Shown here: one piece after another, positions 37,081-46,429 of the stretch
Layout of the letters: each line of letters starts with the position of its first letter
Numbering within the stretch: position 1 is the first letter of the stretch
Assembly (NCBI GenBank): GCA_022510565.1
Contig: JAFLTE010000004.1
Coordinates: 62,001 to 126,000 of the forward strand
Length of the DNA: 64,000 bases
Direction: 5' to 3'
Source of the DNA: Lachnospiraceae bacterium
GTDB lineage: Bacteria > Bacillota > Clostridia > Lachnospirales > Lachnospiraceae
Notes under the pieces: model-generated
What the model was told of the DNA's origin: nothing
The model's database searches: none
What the model saw: only the letters and a program-made list of their open reading frames with translations
Made by a program: the position numbers and the translations under genes

Positions 37081-37767
37081 ATGAAGGTGACACAACACGA
37101 GAACACAATTCCTAAGATTAAGATATGCGGACTGACTTCCGCGGAGGAAGCAGCTTGGATAGTGGAGGAGCGCGTGGACTATGCGGGTATCGTAGTATTC
37201 TATCCGAAGAGTCACCGCAATATGTCCATCACCCGGGCCAAGGAGCTGTTGCCTGTTATTAAGCAGGGCAAAGCATTGTCGGGAGTACGCATCCAAGCGG
37301 TGGCAGTCACGGTGTCACCCACGCCGGAGCAGGTGGAGGAGATACAGGCGGCGGGATTCGAGTTGATACAAGTGCACGGTGAATTGTCCAAAGAGTCCTT
37401 TGACGCGATGAGAATTCCGATAATTCGTGCTTTTAACGGGTTTGACAAAGAAGCATACGAGAAGTTTCATCACTGTGCGAAAGTGGAGGCGTATCTGTTT
37501 GATGCCGGTAGGCCGGGCAGCGGGCAGACCTTTGACTGGGATGTTCTGCGCAAACTTCCGCGTGATGAGAAACCAATCTTTTTGGCAGGTGGTCTTAACG
37601 CAGGGAATATAAGACAAGCGATACGTGAGGTGGCACCGGATGTGGTGGATGTGTCCAGCGGTGTGGAGAGAGATGTACCGGATACGGCGCAGCCGAACGG
37701 CCTTATGCGCATAGGTAAGGACAGAGAGAAAATAAGGGCGTTTGTCCAAGCGGTAAGAAACGTATGA
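37081..37767 (+). CDS. trpF: Phosphoribosylanthranilate isomerase
   Basis: About 228 residues. Performs the Amadori rearrangement between the TrpD and TrpC steps. Motifs: [13 protein letters not shown] (catalytic Cys), [36 protein letters not shown] (catalytic Asp) and [11 protein letters not shown]. Start choice: ATG 37081 with AGGGTG 9 bases upstream; ATG 37075 or GTG 37069 are also possible. It begins within 14 bases of the trpC stop. Confidence 0.93.
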   Translation: MKVTQHENTIPKIKICGLTSAEEAAWIVEERVDYAGIVVFYPKSHRNMSITRAKELLPVIKQGKALSGVRIQAVAVTVSPTPEQVEEIQAAGFELIQVHGELSKESFDAMRIPIIRAFNGFDKEAYEKFHHCAKVEAYLFDAGRPGSGQTFDWDVLRKLPRDEKPIFLAGGLNAGNIRQAIREVAPDVVDVSSGVERDVPDTAQPNGLMRIGKDREKIRAFVQAVRNV

Positions 37768-37816
37768 GTTGATATATGGATTTATGAAGCGGGAACGCTT
37801 CGGATTGGAGGAAAAG

Positions 37817-39001
37817 ATGAGCGACAGATATTACGGAGAGTTCGGCGGTCAATATGTGGCGGAGACATTGATGAACACATTGGCAGAGTTGGAAAAGGCT
37901 TTCGAGGAAGCGATTGCAGACCCGAAATTCTGGGAGGAATACCATTATTATCTGCGGGAATATGTGGGCAGAGAGACACCGCTTTATTATGCAAAGCGTC
38001 TATCGGAAAAATACGGTACAAAGATTTATTTAAAGCGTGAGGACTTGAATCACACGGGTGCCCACAAAATTAATAACGTGATTGGTCAGATTCTGCTGGC
38101 TAAGAGGATGGGCAAGACTAAGGTGATTGCAGAGACCGGCGCGGGACAGCACGGTGTGGCGACCGCCACGGGTGCAGCGCTTTTTGATATGGAGTGTAAG
38201 GTGTATATGGGCTCCGAGGACATTGAAAGGCAGCATTTGAATGTGATGCGCATGGAAATGCTGGGCGCAAAAGTAGTGAGTGTAGAGTCCGGCAGCAATA
38301 CGCTTAAAGATGCAACCAATGAAGCTATCCGCACATGGGCAAAAGAGGCGGAAGATACTTTTTACGTAATCGGCTCCGCGGTAGGCCCCCATCCCTATCC
38401 AAGGATGGTAAAGGAGTTCCAGAAGTGTATCAGTGTGGAGGCAAAGAAGCAGTTTATGGAAAAAGAGGGAAGACTGCCTGAGGTGGTGATGGCCTGCGTG
38501 GGCGGCGGTTCCAACTCTATCGGTATGTTTGCGGATTTCATTGACGATAAGGAAGTGGAGCTTATCGGCGTGGAAGCTGCAGGTATGGGAATTGAGAGCG
38601 GCAAACATGCATCCGCTATGGCCCTTGGGAGACCCGGTACACTGCACGGTATGCGCTCTTATCTTCTGCAGGACGAGGACGGAAATGTGCAGCTGGCACA
38701 CTCTATTTCGGCAGGACTTGACTACCCCGGTGTGGGACCTGAGCACGCATATCTCAGGGACAGCGGCAGGGCAACATATGTATCTATTACGGATGATGAG
38801 GCGATGGAGGCACTGGCAGAGTTGTGTAAACTGGAGGGAATTATTCCCGCAATTGAGAGCGCGCATGCCCTTGCCTACGCTTTTAAGAAAGCTCAGACCA
38901 TGACAATGGATCAGGCAATCGTGTTGTGTCTGTCCGGACGCGGTGATAAGGATGTGCATACAATTGAATCCTACTTCAGCGGAAACGGTTATCTTAATTG
39001 A
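37817..39001 (+). CDS. trpB: Tryptophan synthase beta chain
   Basis: 394 residues; start at ATG 37817 behind GGAGG. The PLP enzyme joins indole and serine. Motifs: [15 protein letters not shown], the PLP lysine in [40 protein letters not shown] (phosphate-binding Gly loop) and [10 protein letters not shown]. The sequence is of the standard TrpB1 type, which works in complex with TrpA encoded next. Confidence 0.97.
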   Translation: MSDRYYGEFGGQYVAETLMNTLAELEKAFEEAIADPKFWEEYHYYLREYVGRETPLYYAKRLSEKYGTKIYLKREDLNHTGAHKINNVIGQILLAKRMGKTKVIAETGAGQHGVATATGAALFDMECKVYMGSEDIERQHLNVMRMEMLGAKVVSVESGSNTLKDATNEAIRTWAKEAEDTFYVIGSAVGPHPYPRMVKEFQKCISVEAKKQFMEKEGRLPEVVMACVGGGSNSIGMFADFIDDKEVELIGVEAAGMGIESGKHASAMALGRPGTLHGMRSYLLQDEDGNVQLAHSISAGLDYPGVGPEHAYLRDSGRATYVSITDDEAMEALAELCKLEGIIPAIESAHALAYAFKKAQTMTMDQAIVLCLSGRGDKDVHTIESYFSGNGYLN

Positions 39002-39018
39002 CGGAAAGGAATAAGAAA

Positions 39019-39816
39019 ATGGCGAATAGAATTGAAGAGAGATTGCAACAGGTTAAGGAGCGCGGCGACAAAGCATTTATCACCTATATGACGGCGGGAC
39101 TGCCGGATATGCAGGGATGTGCCGATCTGGTAAAAGCCCTTGATGAGGCACAGATTGATGTGGTGGAGCTGGGCATACCTTTTTCCGACCCGGTGGCGGA
39201 CGGTCCCGTTATTCAGGCGGCTTCCTACAAATCCATTAGGCAGGGAACGAATCTCAGGAAAGTGTTTGATATGGTGGCAGACATCCGTGCCGACGGTTGT
39301 CAGGTGCCCCTTGTATTTATGATGTATTTCAACACAATAACCTATTACGGCGTGGAGGCTTTTGTAGACAGATGCGTCGAAGTGGGGGTGGACGGACTGA
39401 TTATTCCCGACTTACCTTATGAGGAGCAGAAGCAGCTTCAGGATGTGCTTGACAGAAAGGCAGATGCGCCGATTCTGATTCAGCTCGTAACACCCGTATC
39501 CGGCGAGCGAATTCCGATGCTCCTTGAGAAGGCAAGGGGATTCGTCTACTGTGTATCTTCCATGGGTGTGACGGGGCAGGCTGCGGATTTCCATCGGAAT
39601 GTCCTCGATTATCTGGAACAGGTTAAGAGCGTGTCTAAGATTCCTGTCATGATGGGATTCGGAATTCGTACCGCAAAGGATGTTCTCCCGATGAAGCATA
39701 CCATCGACGGCTGTATTGTCGGCTCTCATTTTATCAATCTCATGGAGGAGAACGGATACAGCACGGATGCAGCGAAAGAGTATGTCAGGACTTTCAAGGC
39801 GGAAATGAATGCGTAA
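39019..39816 (+). CDS. trpA: Tryptophan synthase alpha chain
   Basis: 265 residues; start at ATG 39019, preceded by GGAAAGG, 17 bases after trpB. It cleaves indole-glycerol phosphate to indole, which is channelled to TrpB. Motifs: FITYMTAGLPD, VVELGIPFSDPVADGPVIQA (catalytic Glu and Asp), GLIIPDLPYEEQ, GVTGQ and GFGIRTAKDV. It is the last gene of the operon; a hairpin terminator follows at 39862. Confidence 0.96.
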   Translation: MANRIEERLQQVKERGDKAFITYMTAGLPDMQGCADLVKALDEAQIDVVELGIPFSDPVADGPVIQAASYKSIRQGTNLRKVFDMVADIRADGCQVPLVFMMYFNTITYYGVEAFVDRCVEVGVDGLIIPDLPYEEQKQLQDVLDRKADAPILIQLVTPVSGERIPMLLEKARGFVYCVSSMGVTGQAADFHRNVLDYLEQVKSVSKIPVMMGFGIRTAKDVLPMKHTIDGCIVGSHFINLMEENGYSTDAAKEYVRTFKAEMNA

Positions 39817-39861
39817 ACATAAGCGCATATGGCGTAGTACATACATATTGCAGAACAAGAA

Positions 39862-39892
39862 AAAGCCGACGGGATAATTTCTCATCGGCTTT
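39862..39892. terminator. Hairpin terminator shared by trpA and the minus-strand gene at 39899
   Basis: An 8-bp stem AAAGCCGA / TCGGCTTT (39862-39869 with 39885-39892). On the minus strand the stem is followed by TTTTTCTTG, a better U-tract than on the plus strand, which supports a real minus-strand transcript ending here. Confidence 0.6.
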
Positions 39893-39898
39893 CACTTA

Positions 39899-40186
39899 CT
39901 AACAATATTCTCGCATATTGATATAATTGTAATAGGGCAGGGCATCCTTCGTATAACCGTTGGTATATATGTGGATGTTTCTCTCCTGTTCCTTCTCACA
40001 TGCCTCATCCAAAACCTTGGCGAAAAAAGTGTTCGCAAAAGTCTGGGATGGGTTCCGCTTGGACTGACGTTTTTGGTTGGAAGAAACCTTCCTGGACGGG
40101 GTTATCGCCAAAACCGCTTCAACTTTATAATTCCTATCTGCTGCATAAATTGCTGTGATCCCTCCTTGGATTTTTATAGTGAACAT
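39899..40186 (-). CDS. Small uncharacterised protein, tentative
   Basis: A 95-residue basic protein on the minus strand, ending 7 bases before the hairpin terminator. The N-terminal part (IQGGITAIYAADRNYKVEAV) reads like a small beta domain. The middle is Lys/Arg/Ser-rich and the C-terminus is charged (KVLDEACEKEQERNIHIYTN). ATG 40186 has no good ribosome site; an AAGGAGGG at 40167-40160 lies inside the frame, so the true start may be lower. Not recognised. The terminator on its strand and protein-like composition argue that it is real; the opposite-strand frame over it does not look like protein. Confidence 0.45.
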   Translation of the reverse strand: MFTIKIQGGITAIYAADRNYKVEAVLAITPSRKVSSNQKRQSKRNPSQTFANTFFAKVLDEACEKEQERNIHIYTNGYTKDALPYYNYINMREYC

Positions 40187-40344
40187 CTTGTTCTACTATA
40201 AGTATCGGCAGGATTTATATTTTCTTAACATTATTTTAGCAGAAAAAATGACAAAATGAAAGAAAAATTTTGAAAATTATGTAAAAATTTATAAATTTTC
40301 AGATAAAAATACAGAAATGTAACAAAAGAATGAAAATGCATACG

Positions 40345-40374
40345 TTGTGCAAAATACCACTACCATGGTATAAT
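40345..40374 (+). promoter_or_regulatory. Extended -10 promoter upstream of mecA
   Basis: TTGTGC at 40345-40350, an 18-bp spacer, TGG plus TATAAT (40369-40374). The 10-bp palindrome TACCATGGTA (40361-40370) overlaps the -10 and could be a repressor site. The stretch 40187-40344 is AT-rich without features. Confidence 0.55.
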
Positions 40375-40445
40375 ACATACAAAGACAGTTTGTAATGTTT
40401 TGTCGGCAGACGGATGAGTAAAGAAAACAGAGGATAGCGAGTTAT

Positions 40446-41111
40446 ATGAGATATAAAAAGATTAATGAGGCAACGGTACAATGCATTATCACGGCGGAAG
40501 ATATGCTTGAATATGGATTGACACTGTCAGATATCTTTGAACGGAATGAGAAGGGCGAGGGATTTCTGCGCGATATTATAGAGCGTGCTCACGATGAGGT
40601 CGGCTATACAATTAACGGGGAAAATATTGCTATGCAGATTACACCCATGCAAAATCAGGGTTTGGTAGTTACATTCACGAATGAAGGCCCTGCGGGATTC
40701 AGAGACATTTTGCAGCATCTGAAAGAAGTGCTGCAAGGGGTCAGTGCGGAGCTTAACAGACAGGAGGAAGCAGGCCGGCAGAAACTGCTTATGCAGTCTG
40801 CGGAAGTGTTTGATGAGAATCGGCGTATGTTTGTTTTTAATACGCTTCATCAGGTTATGCAGTATGCAGCGTCCGTTCCGACAAATTTACCCGTAAAAAG
40901 TTGGCTCTATAAGGCGGGCGGTGTCTATTATCTTGTGGTGGAGAAAAACAGACTTTCCTATAAGTCATTTAATAAAATCAGTGCGCAGGCCGTAGAGTTC
41001 GGCAACTTGGTTGCGGTATCCAAGGAGAGGATGCAGTACCTGGAGGAGCACGGGGAATGTCTGATTGAGGGCAGGGCTGTGAGTAAATTGCGCAAGATTT
41101 ATACGGCGTAA
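40446..41111 (+). CDS. mecA: Adaptor protein MecA
   Basis: 221 residues. The N-terminal domain (MRYKKINEATVQCIITAEDM) is the MecA substrate-binding region. A variable, acidic linker follows, and the C-terminal domain (about 125-215; YKAGGVYYLVVEKNRLSYKS, then LVAVSKERMQYLEEHGECLI) would dock on ClpC. In Bacillus, MecA delivers ComK and other proteins to ClpCP. In Clostridia the substrates are poorly known. The gene stands alone with its own promoter and a terminator downstream. Confidence 0.85.
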   Translation: MRYKKINEATVQCIITAEDMLEYGLTLSDIFERNEKGEGFLRDIIERAHDEVGYTINGENIAMQITPMQNQGLVVTFTNEGPAGFRDILQHLKEVLQGVSAELNRQEEAGRQKLLMQSAEVFDENRRMFVFNTLHQVMQYAASVPTNLPVKSWLYKAGGVYYLVVEKNRLSYKSFNKISAQAVEFGNLVAVSKERMQYLEEHGECLIEGRAVSKLRKIYTA

Positions 41112-41145
41112 GGAGAAGAAGAATATATATACAATTGATTGTATG

Positions 41146-41188
41146 CTGCCATATTTGGATGTGCGATTCGGATATGGCAGTTATTTAT
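41146..41188 (+). terminator. Hairpin between mecA and the convergent metallopeptidase gene
   Basis: A 9-bp stem CTGCCATAT / ATATGGCAG (41146-41154 with 41172-41180) with a 17-base loop, followed by TTATTTAT. It works best as a plus-strand terminator for mecA. Confidence 0.7.
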
Positions 41189-41191
41189 ATG

Positions 41192-41803
41192 TCAGGAAAT
41201 GATGAGCTCGTGTCCGTGTTCCTTAAGCCATTTGCGGGCGGTACGGTAGTCGGGGTACACGGATTCTACCTTTTTCCAAAAAGCTGCGGAGTGGTTCATA
41301 TAAGTCAGGTGACACAACTCATGAACGATTACATAATCTGCAATCGTGGGCGGAGCCAGCATAAGCCGCCAGTTAAAAGAGAGTGTACCTCTGGCGCTGC
41401 AGCTTCCCCAACGTGTCTTTTGATCTCTGACGGTAATGCGGTTGTAAGAGCCGCCGGTGAGCTCATTGAAATGGGCGACGCGCTTCGGAAAATATTCTTT
41501 CGCCGCCGCGATGTATCTCTTCTCCAGAGCGGTGCGCTGTGCATCGGTCAGGTCGGAGACAGGCCGATTTTTCTTATGCTCCTGCACTTCCAGATAGCGG
41601 GTGATAATCCAGAGCCGTTTGTCGATCAGCAGGTGTGAGATTTCCTTTTCAGAGATGCGTAAAGGGACACGCACCGTGATTTGACCGTCTTGGTCAATGC
41701 TGATGGCACAGCTTTTGCGCTTGCTGCGCACGAGTGTATAAGGAAGCTCATAGCGTTTGCTCTGATATTGAATGCGTATTGTGTTGTCGTTATGATTGTC
41801 CAT
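41192..41803 (-). CDS. YgjP-like M48-family metallopeptidase (DUF45)
   Basis: 203 residues from ATG 41803, which has GAGGACAG upstream; ATGs at 41830 and 41857 would add up to 18 residues. The zinc site HELCHLTYMNHSAAFW (HExxH with a third His) is preceded by TRWGSCSARGTLSFNWRLML, both hallmarks of the YgjP/DUF45 group. There is no signal peptide, so it is a cytoplasmic protein. Members are called metal-dependent hydrolases or putative proteases; substrates are unknown. Confidence 0.85.
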   Translation of the reverse strand: MDNHNDNTIRIQYQSKRYELPYTLVRSKRKSCAISIDQDGQITVRVPLRISEKEISHLLIDKRLWIITRYLEVQEHKKNRPVSDLTDAQRTALEKRYIAAAKEYFPKRVAHFNELTGGSYNRITVRDQKTRWGSCSARGTLSFNWRLMLAPPTIADYVIVHELCHLTYMNHSAAFWKKVESVYPDYRTARKWLKEHGHELIIS

Positions 41804-41975
41804 CGGTGCTGTCCTCATATGATATTTCATGTCAGAATCAGTATACCACACGGCCAACCCATAGTGAAATCATTTCGGTGGGAACCGCGGTAAAAAACGT
41901 GTATAAAGAATACATGATTTCCTAGACAAAAACCTATAAGATATGCTAGTATGTTGGAAGTATGGGGGTATTTGT

Positions 41976-43376
41976 GTGGCAAAAGCAGAGATAAAAAAAG
42001 TAAAGAATGCGAGCACTCCAAAGAACAGGAGTGAGGAAGATTTCGAGAGCCGCATGAAAAAGCGGGACGAGGAGCGTGCAAGAAAAAGAGAAGCACGAAG
42101 AAGGAAAGTCAGAATTCAGAAAATTATGATTGTGGCATCAGCGGTGGTGATTGTGGCCGCGCTGGTTATTGCAGTGATATTCACCCGGCCTTCTGTGAAA
42201 TTGTCGCGCGCCTTGGCTAAAGGTGATAAATATACGGCACAGGAAGATTATGACAATGCCCGGACCTATTATGAACATGCCTTAGAACTCGATGCTTCCT
42301 GCGTGAAAGCGTACCGCTCCATAGCGGACAACTATGTAAAGCAGGAGAAGAGAGATGAGGCGGAGCAGATTCTGTATGCCGGTTGGGAGCAGACACAGGA
42401 CGAAGGTTTACTCCACTACTATTGTGTCGAAATACATAATGAGGCGGTAGAGGAAATCAATCAGGATAACTGTACGTTAGCCACGTTGGACAAGTGTCTT
42501 CAGATCTTGGAACTGGAGGCGGACAATGAAGAAACCTTGGAGCTGCTGCAGAGCTATTGCTATGCTGATCTATTTGAGGTGACGCAGGAGCAGGATACTT
42601 GCCGGATGTTTTTCGATGCGGATGCATCTCGGGACACGTGCAGCTATGTAGAATATGAGGAACTGTTGCGCAGACTTTTGGCATTATATGAGGAGAATCA
42701 GACAGAGAGTTTAAAAGGTATACTAATGCAGTACGCTCTGATTGATATGCCTTATGTGCCGATCAGTATGCCGCATGTGGACGCATATACGGCATTGCTT
42801 ACGGATATCAATGATAAGGTTCACGATTCGGATATAACGGAGACTCTTAAGTGTCTTGACCGTGCAGGAGAAGTGAGAGAGTATTTTGCCACTGCTTTTA
42901 CGGAGTTTGAGTCGGGCAATTATGCATATGCAAGGGGGCTGATAGTCGAGGAATCCTATCAGCAGATAAGAGACAGTTTCATTGAGGGAAACTCCGGTTA
43001 CTGGGAAGGCTCGATCTATATACCGGTCAGCAAGGAACAACTGGTTCTGCATCGAGAAGACGGGACGATAAGATTCTATTTTCCGGATACCGACGAGTAT
43101 GAGAGCAATCAGGGAATCATTAAGGTCTGGGGAACCAAGCAGGAAGATGACGGGGTGCAGAGAAGCGTGATTTCCTATGAACCTGTGGATGAGGATGGGG
43201 ACGATTCCCATATCGAATATACGATGCAGTATTTATACAGCAATGTAAAGATAGGCGGTCAGTATGTGCCGCAGATGAACTTTAGGTTTGACACGAAAGT
43301 CACCACACAGGACGGCACCACCACCAATGCCATCGGCGATTGGGGCGGCGCCCATGAGTGGGAGATTGACTATTAG
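41976..43376 (+). CDS. TPR-containing single-span membrane protein
   Basis: 466 residues from a GTG start at 41976, 7 bases after GGGGG; the ATG at 41943 lacks a ribosome site. The cytoplasmic N-terminus is very basic (EERARKREARRRKVRIQK), then one helix (about 48-70). Outside are TPR-like repeats (SRALAKGDKYTAQEDYDNAR, YYEHALELDASCVKAYRSIA) and helical pairs to about 330. A C-terminal beta domain of about 130 residues follows (VHREDGTIRFYFPDTDEYES), ending in GDWGGAHEWEIDY. It is a likely cell-surface or envelope-associated scaffold; no enzymatic motif. The gene family is not recognised. Confidence 0.75.
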   Translation: MAKAEIKKVKNASTPKNRSEEDFESRMKKRDEERARKREARRRKVRIQKIMIVASAVVIVAALVIAVIFTRPSVKLSRALAKGDKYTAQEDYDNARTYYEHALELDASCVKAYRSIADNYVKQEKRDEAEQILYAGWEQTQDEGLLHYYCVEIHNEAVEEINQDNCTLATLDKCLQILELEADNEETLELLQSYCYADLFEVTQEQDTCRMFFDADASRDTCSYVEYEELLRRLLALYEENQTESLKGILMQYALIDMPYVPISMPHVDAYTALLTDINDKVHDSDITETLKCLDRAGEVREYFATAFTEFESGNYAYARGLIVEESYQQIRDSFIEGNSGYWEGSIYIPVSKEQLVLHREDGTIRFYFPDTDEYESNQGIIKVWGTKQEDDGVQRSVISYEPVDEDGDDSHIEYTMQYLYSNVKIGGQYVPQMNFRFDTKVTTQDGTTTNAIGDWGGAHEWEIDY

Positions 43377-43415
43377 AATAAACACTATAATTTAAAAGAA
43401 TGCGAGGAGAAAAAA

Positions 43416-44957
43416 ATGAGAAAGAAACCGGCAGTTTTAATGATTCTGGATGGGTACGGTCTGAATGAGGAGACACAGGGCAATGCGGTTGCGCAGGCTA
43501 AAACACCCGTGATGGACAAACTTATGGCGGAATATCCTTTTGTAAAAGGTAACGCCAGCGGCATGGCGGTAGGACTTCCCGACGGTCAGATGGGCAACTC
43601 CGAGGTAGGTCATCTGAATATGGGTGCGGGGCGTATCGTGTATCAGGAGCTCACGAGAATTACCAAGGAGATTCAGGACGGTACGTTTTTTGAGAATCCC
43701 GCTCTGCTTGACGCGGTAGGCAACTGCAAGAAAAACGATTCCGCGCTGCACATGTTCGGCCTGTTGTCCGACGGCGGCGTGCACAGCCACAACACGCATC
43801 TTTACGGACTGTTGGAGTTGGCTAAGCGTAACGGCTTAACGAAAGTATATGTCCATGCATTTTTGGACGGACGTGATACTCCTCCGGCAAGCGGCAAGGG
43901 CTTTGTAGAAGATCTTGAGCAGGAGATGAAAAAAATCGGTGTAGGCGAGGTGGCTACCGTGACAGGTCGTTACTATGCTATGGATAGAGATAACAACTAT
44001 GACAGAGTGCAGAAGGCATATGTTGCTCTGACAAAAGGTGAGGGCTTAGAGGCGGCAAGTGCCACGGAAGGCATTCAGGCTTCCTACGACAGAGACGAGA
44101 CGGATGAGTTCGTAAAGCCTACCGTTGTTATGAAAAACGGCGCACCCACAGCAACAATTAAGGACGGCGATTCAGTGATTTTCTATAACTTCCGTCCGGA
44201 TAGAGCAAGAGAGATTACCAGAAGCTTCTGTGACGATGATTTCAAGGGCTTCTATAGAGAGAAGAAATTGGATATTACTTATGTATGCTTTTCCGATTAT
44301 GACCCTACCATTCCCAATAAGGAAGTGGCGTTCCATAAGATAGCCGTAACCAACACCTTCGGCGAGTGGATTGCTGCAAATAATATGAAGCAGGTAAGAT
44401 TGGCCGAGACGGAGAAGTATGCACATGTTACTTTCTTCTTTAACGGTGGTGTGGAAGAGCCCAACAAGGATGAGGAAAGAATTCTCGTCAACTCTCCGAA
44501 GGATGTGGCAACTTACGACTTAAAACCTCAGATGAGCGCATATGAGGTTTGCGATAAACTGGTAGGTTGCATTAAGTCAGGAGAGTATGATGTGATTATA
44601 ATCAATTTTGCTAACCCTGACATGGTAGGGCATACCGGTGTGCAGGATGCTGCAATCAAGGCGGTTGAAGCAGTAGACGAATGCGTCGGACGTGCTGTGG
44701 AAGCGGTTAAGGAAGTTGGTGGCTTTATGTTCATCTGCGCTGACCACGGTAATGCGGAGCAGCTCGTGGACTATGAGACGGGCGCGCCTTTCACTGCGCA
44801 CACGACCAATCCGGTGCCGTTTATTCTCGTCAATGCAGACCCTTCCTATAAGCTGAGAGAGGGCGGATGTCTTGCGGATATTGTGCCCACAATCATCGAG
44901 TTGATGGAGATGGAGCAGCCTGCCGAGATGACTGGCAAGTCGCTGCTGGTGAAATAA
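43416..44957 (+). CDS. gpmI: 2,3-bisphosphoglycerate-independent phosphoglycerate mutase
   Basis: 513 residues, the standard length. A Mn-dependent glycolytic enzyme that interconverts 3- and 2-phosphoglycerate. Motifs: PAVLMILDGYGLNEE (metal Asp), the phospho-Ser region GQMGNSEVGHLNMGAGRIVY, AFLDGRDTPP, NFRPDRAREITR, VNFANPDMVGHTG-like (NFANPDMVGHTG) and CADHGNAEQL. GAGGAG precedes the ATG, and a strong terminator follows. Confidence 0.97.
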   Translation: MRKKPAVLMILDGYGLNEETQGNAVAQAKTPVMDKLMAEYPFVKGNASGMAVGLPDGQMGNSEVGHLNMGAGRIVYQELTRITKEIQDGTFFENPALLDAVGNCKKNDSALHMFGLLSDGGVHSHNTHLYGLLELAKRNGLTKVYVHAFLDGRDTPPASGKGFVEDLEQEMKKIGVGEVATVTGRYYAMDRDNNYDRVQKAYVALTKGEGLEAASATEGIQASYDRDETDEFVKPTVVMKNGAPTATIKDGDSVIFYNFRPDRAREITRSFCDDDFKGFYREKKLDITYVCFSDYDPTIPNKEVAFHKIAVTNTFGEWIAANNMKQVRLAETEKYAHVTFFFNGGVEEPNKDEERILVNSPKDVATYDLKPQMSAYEVCDKLVGCIKSGEYDVIIINFANPDMVGHTGVQDAAIKAVEAVDECVGRAVEAVKEVGGFMFICADHGNAEQLVDYETGAPFTAHTTNPVPFILVNADPSYKLREGGCLADIVPTIIELMEMEQPAEMTGKSLLVK

Positions 44958-44995
44958 ACATCGTATACATATAGCATCAATAATGAACAAAATAT

Positions 44996-45035
44996 AGACT
45001 CAGGGTAGGAATTATCCTTGCCCTGAGTCTTTTTG
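44996..45035 (+). terminator. Strong terminator after gpmI
   Basis: A 10-bp stem AGACTCAGGG / CCCTGAGTCT (44996-45005 with 45021-45030), an inner GGA/TCC pair set, then TTTTT. Confidence 0.92.
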
Positions 45036-45045
45036 TGTCTATCCC

Positions 45046-45106
45046 TTGACATTACACTATGCATATGCCATACTAAGTGTACCATCACTAATAGTACAGT
45101 TAGTAT
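45046..45106 (+). promoter_or_regulatory. Promoter plus GntR-type operator of the 45152 operon
   Basis: TTGACA (45046-45051), 17 bp, CATACT (45069-45074). Overlapping the -10 is a large inverted repeat: ATACTAAGTGTAC (45070-45082) and GTACAGTTAGTAT (45094-45106), 13-bp arms with one mismatch around an 11-base centre. A bound dimer would cover the -10 and the start site. The regulator encoded next is of the YtrA type, which usually represses its own operon, so autorepression is the natural reading. Confidence 0.8.
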
Positions 45107-45151
45107 AGCAGTAAAAATTGCGATTTGCAGAAAGGGGGGGGGTATTGAGCT

Positions 45152-45505
45152 ATGGTACTCATAGACTACAAGGACACCCGACCGATATATGAACAAATAG
45201 TTGAGCGCTTTAAGACGCTGATTCTAAAGAATGTTATGCGGTCCGACGAACAGATGCCGTCGGTGCGTAATCTTGCCATGGAGCTTTCTATCAATCCGAA
45301 CACAATTCAGAAGGCATACGCGGAATTGGAGCGACAAGGTTTCATCTATACGGTGAAAGGCAGAGGCAGTTTCGTATCCGGGGACAGCGGACTGGTAGAA
45401 AAACGTAAGAATGAATATATGGAACAGATACTGGCGCTTGCGAGGGAAGTGCTGGAAATCGGTATGTCTAAAGCAGAGCTCATCAGAGAAATTGAAGTGC
45501 TTTAG
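45152..45505 (+). CDS. GntR-family regulator, YtrA type
   Basis: A 117-residue regulator: winged helix (RPIYEQIVERFKTLILK, MPSVRNLAMELSINPNTIQK, GFIYTVKGRGSFV) and a short C-terminal helical tail, the build of the small YtrA subfamily without a ligand domain. It should repress its operon and sense envelope or antibiotic stress indirectly. The ribosome site lies in a run of nine G (45134-45142 area). It is followed after 18 bases by an ABC ATPase. Confidence 0.92.
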   Translation: MVLIDYKDTRPIYEQIVERFKTLILKNVMRSDEQMPSVRNLAMELSINPNTIQKAYAELERQGFIYTVKGRGSFVSGDSGLVEKRKNEYMEQILALAREVLEIGMSKAELIREIEVL

Positions 45506-45523
45506 ACGGAAAGGGAAAAGACT

Positions 45524-46429
45524 ATGATAGAGATACATAATCTGACCAAGACATTTGATAAAATCAAAGCAGTCGATGATGTCAGCGTAACGATTAAAGA
45601 TAATACAGTCTTCGGACTGATCGGGACAAACGGAGCGGGAAAGAGTACGGTGCTGCGTATGGTATCCGGTGTACTGAAACCTGACAGCGGCACGATAGCA
45701 GTGGATGGTATGCCGGTGTACGATAATGTGGAGGCAAAGAAAAAAATGTTCTTTATTGCGGATGAACCGTATTTTTTTGCCAATACAAATGCACAGGCTA
45801 TGGAGAGATATTACAGCAGCATATACGAAGAGTTCGACAGGGAAGAATTTTATAAATATCTGGACAATTTTAATCTGGATAAGAACAGGAAGATTAACAC
45901 GTATTCTAAGGGTATGAAGAAGCAGCTTGCGTTTCTTCTGGGTGTATGTGCGCGCACGAAGTATCTGCTCTGCGACGAGACGATGGACGGTCTTGATCCG
46001 GTGATGAGACAGGGTGTGAAATCCATTTTTGCAAAGGAGATGGAAGAGAGAGGGTTGACTCCGGTAATTGCCTCACACAATCTTCGGGAACTGGAAGATA
46101 TCTGTGACCATGTGGGGTTGCTGCATAAGGGAGGCGTGCTGTTGTCTAAGGATTTGGAAGACATGAAGTGCAATATTCAGAAGATACAGTGTGTGTTCAG
46201 CAACGTGGATGAGGAATTAAAGGCATTAAGCGGTCTCGAGGTGCTTAAGAAGGAGCAGAGAGGTTCCCTCTGTACCTATACGGTGAGGAGCACGAGAGAA
46301 GAAGTGACTGCAAGATTTGCCACAGTGGATACTGTGTTTTATGAAGTGCTCCCTCTTTCCTTAGAGGAAATCTTTATCAGCGAAACGGAGGTAGTAGGAT
46401 ATGACATCAAAAAACTCATTTTGGGATAA
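45524..46429 (+). CDS. ABC transporter ATP-binding protein (YtrB-like)
   Basis: 301 residues. Walker A GTNGAGKST, a Q-loop region, a signature region YSKGMKKQL and Walker B YLLCDETMDGLD, where the usual DEPT is DETM. The C-terminal about 80 residues form an extra domain, as in drug/bacitracin-type exporters. It pairs with the large membrane protein whose gene overlaps its end by 29 bases. Likely an exporter or sensor for peptide antibiotics, as with Bacillus ytr genes; the substrate is unknown. Confidence 0.92.
   Translation: MIEIHNLTKTFDKIKAVDDVSVTIKDNTVFGLIGTNGAGKSTVLRMVSGVLKPDSGTIAVDGMPVYDNVEAKKKMFFIADEPYFFANTNAQAMERYYSSIYEEFDREEFYKYLDNFNLDKNRKINTYSKGMKKQLAFLLGVCARTKYLLCDETMDGLDPVMRQGVKSIFAKEMEERGLTPVIASHNLRELEDICDHVGLLHKGGVLLSKDLEDMKCNIQKIQCVFSNVDEELKALSGLEVLKKEQRGSLCTYTVRSTREEVTARFATVDTVFYEVLPLSLEEIFISETEVVGYDIKKLILG

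Noticed and set aside
38030..38959. Long minus-strand frame opposite trpB
   Set aside because: Antisense to a highly conserved enzyme; His/Cys-rich nonsense composition.
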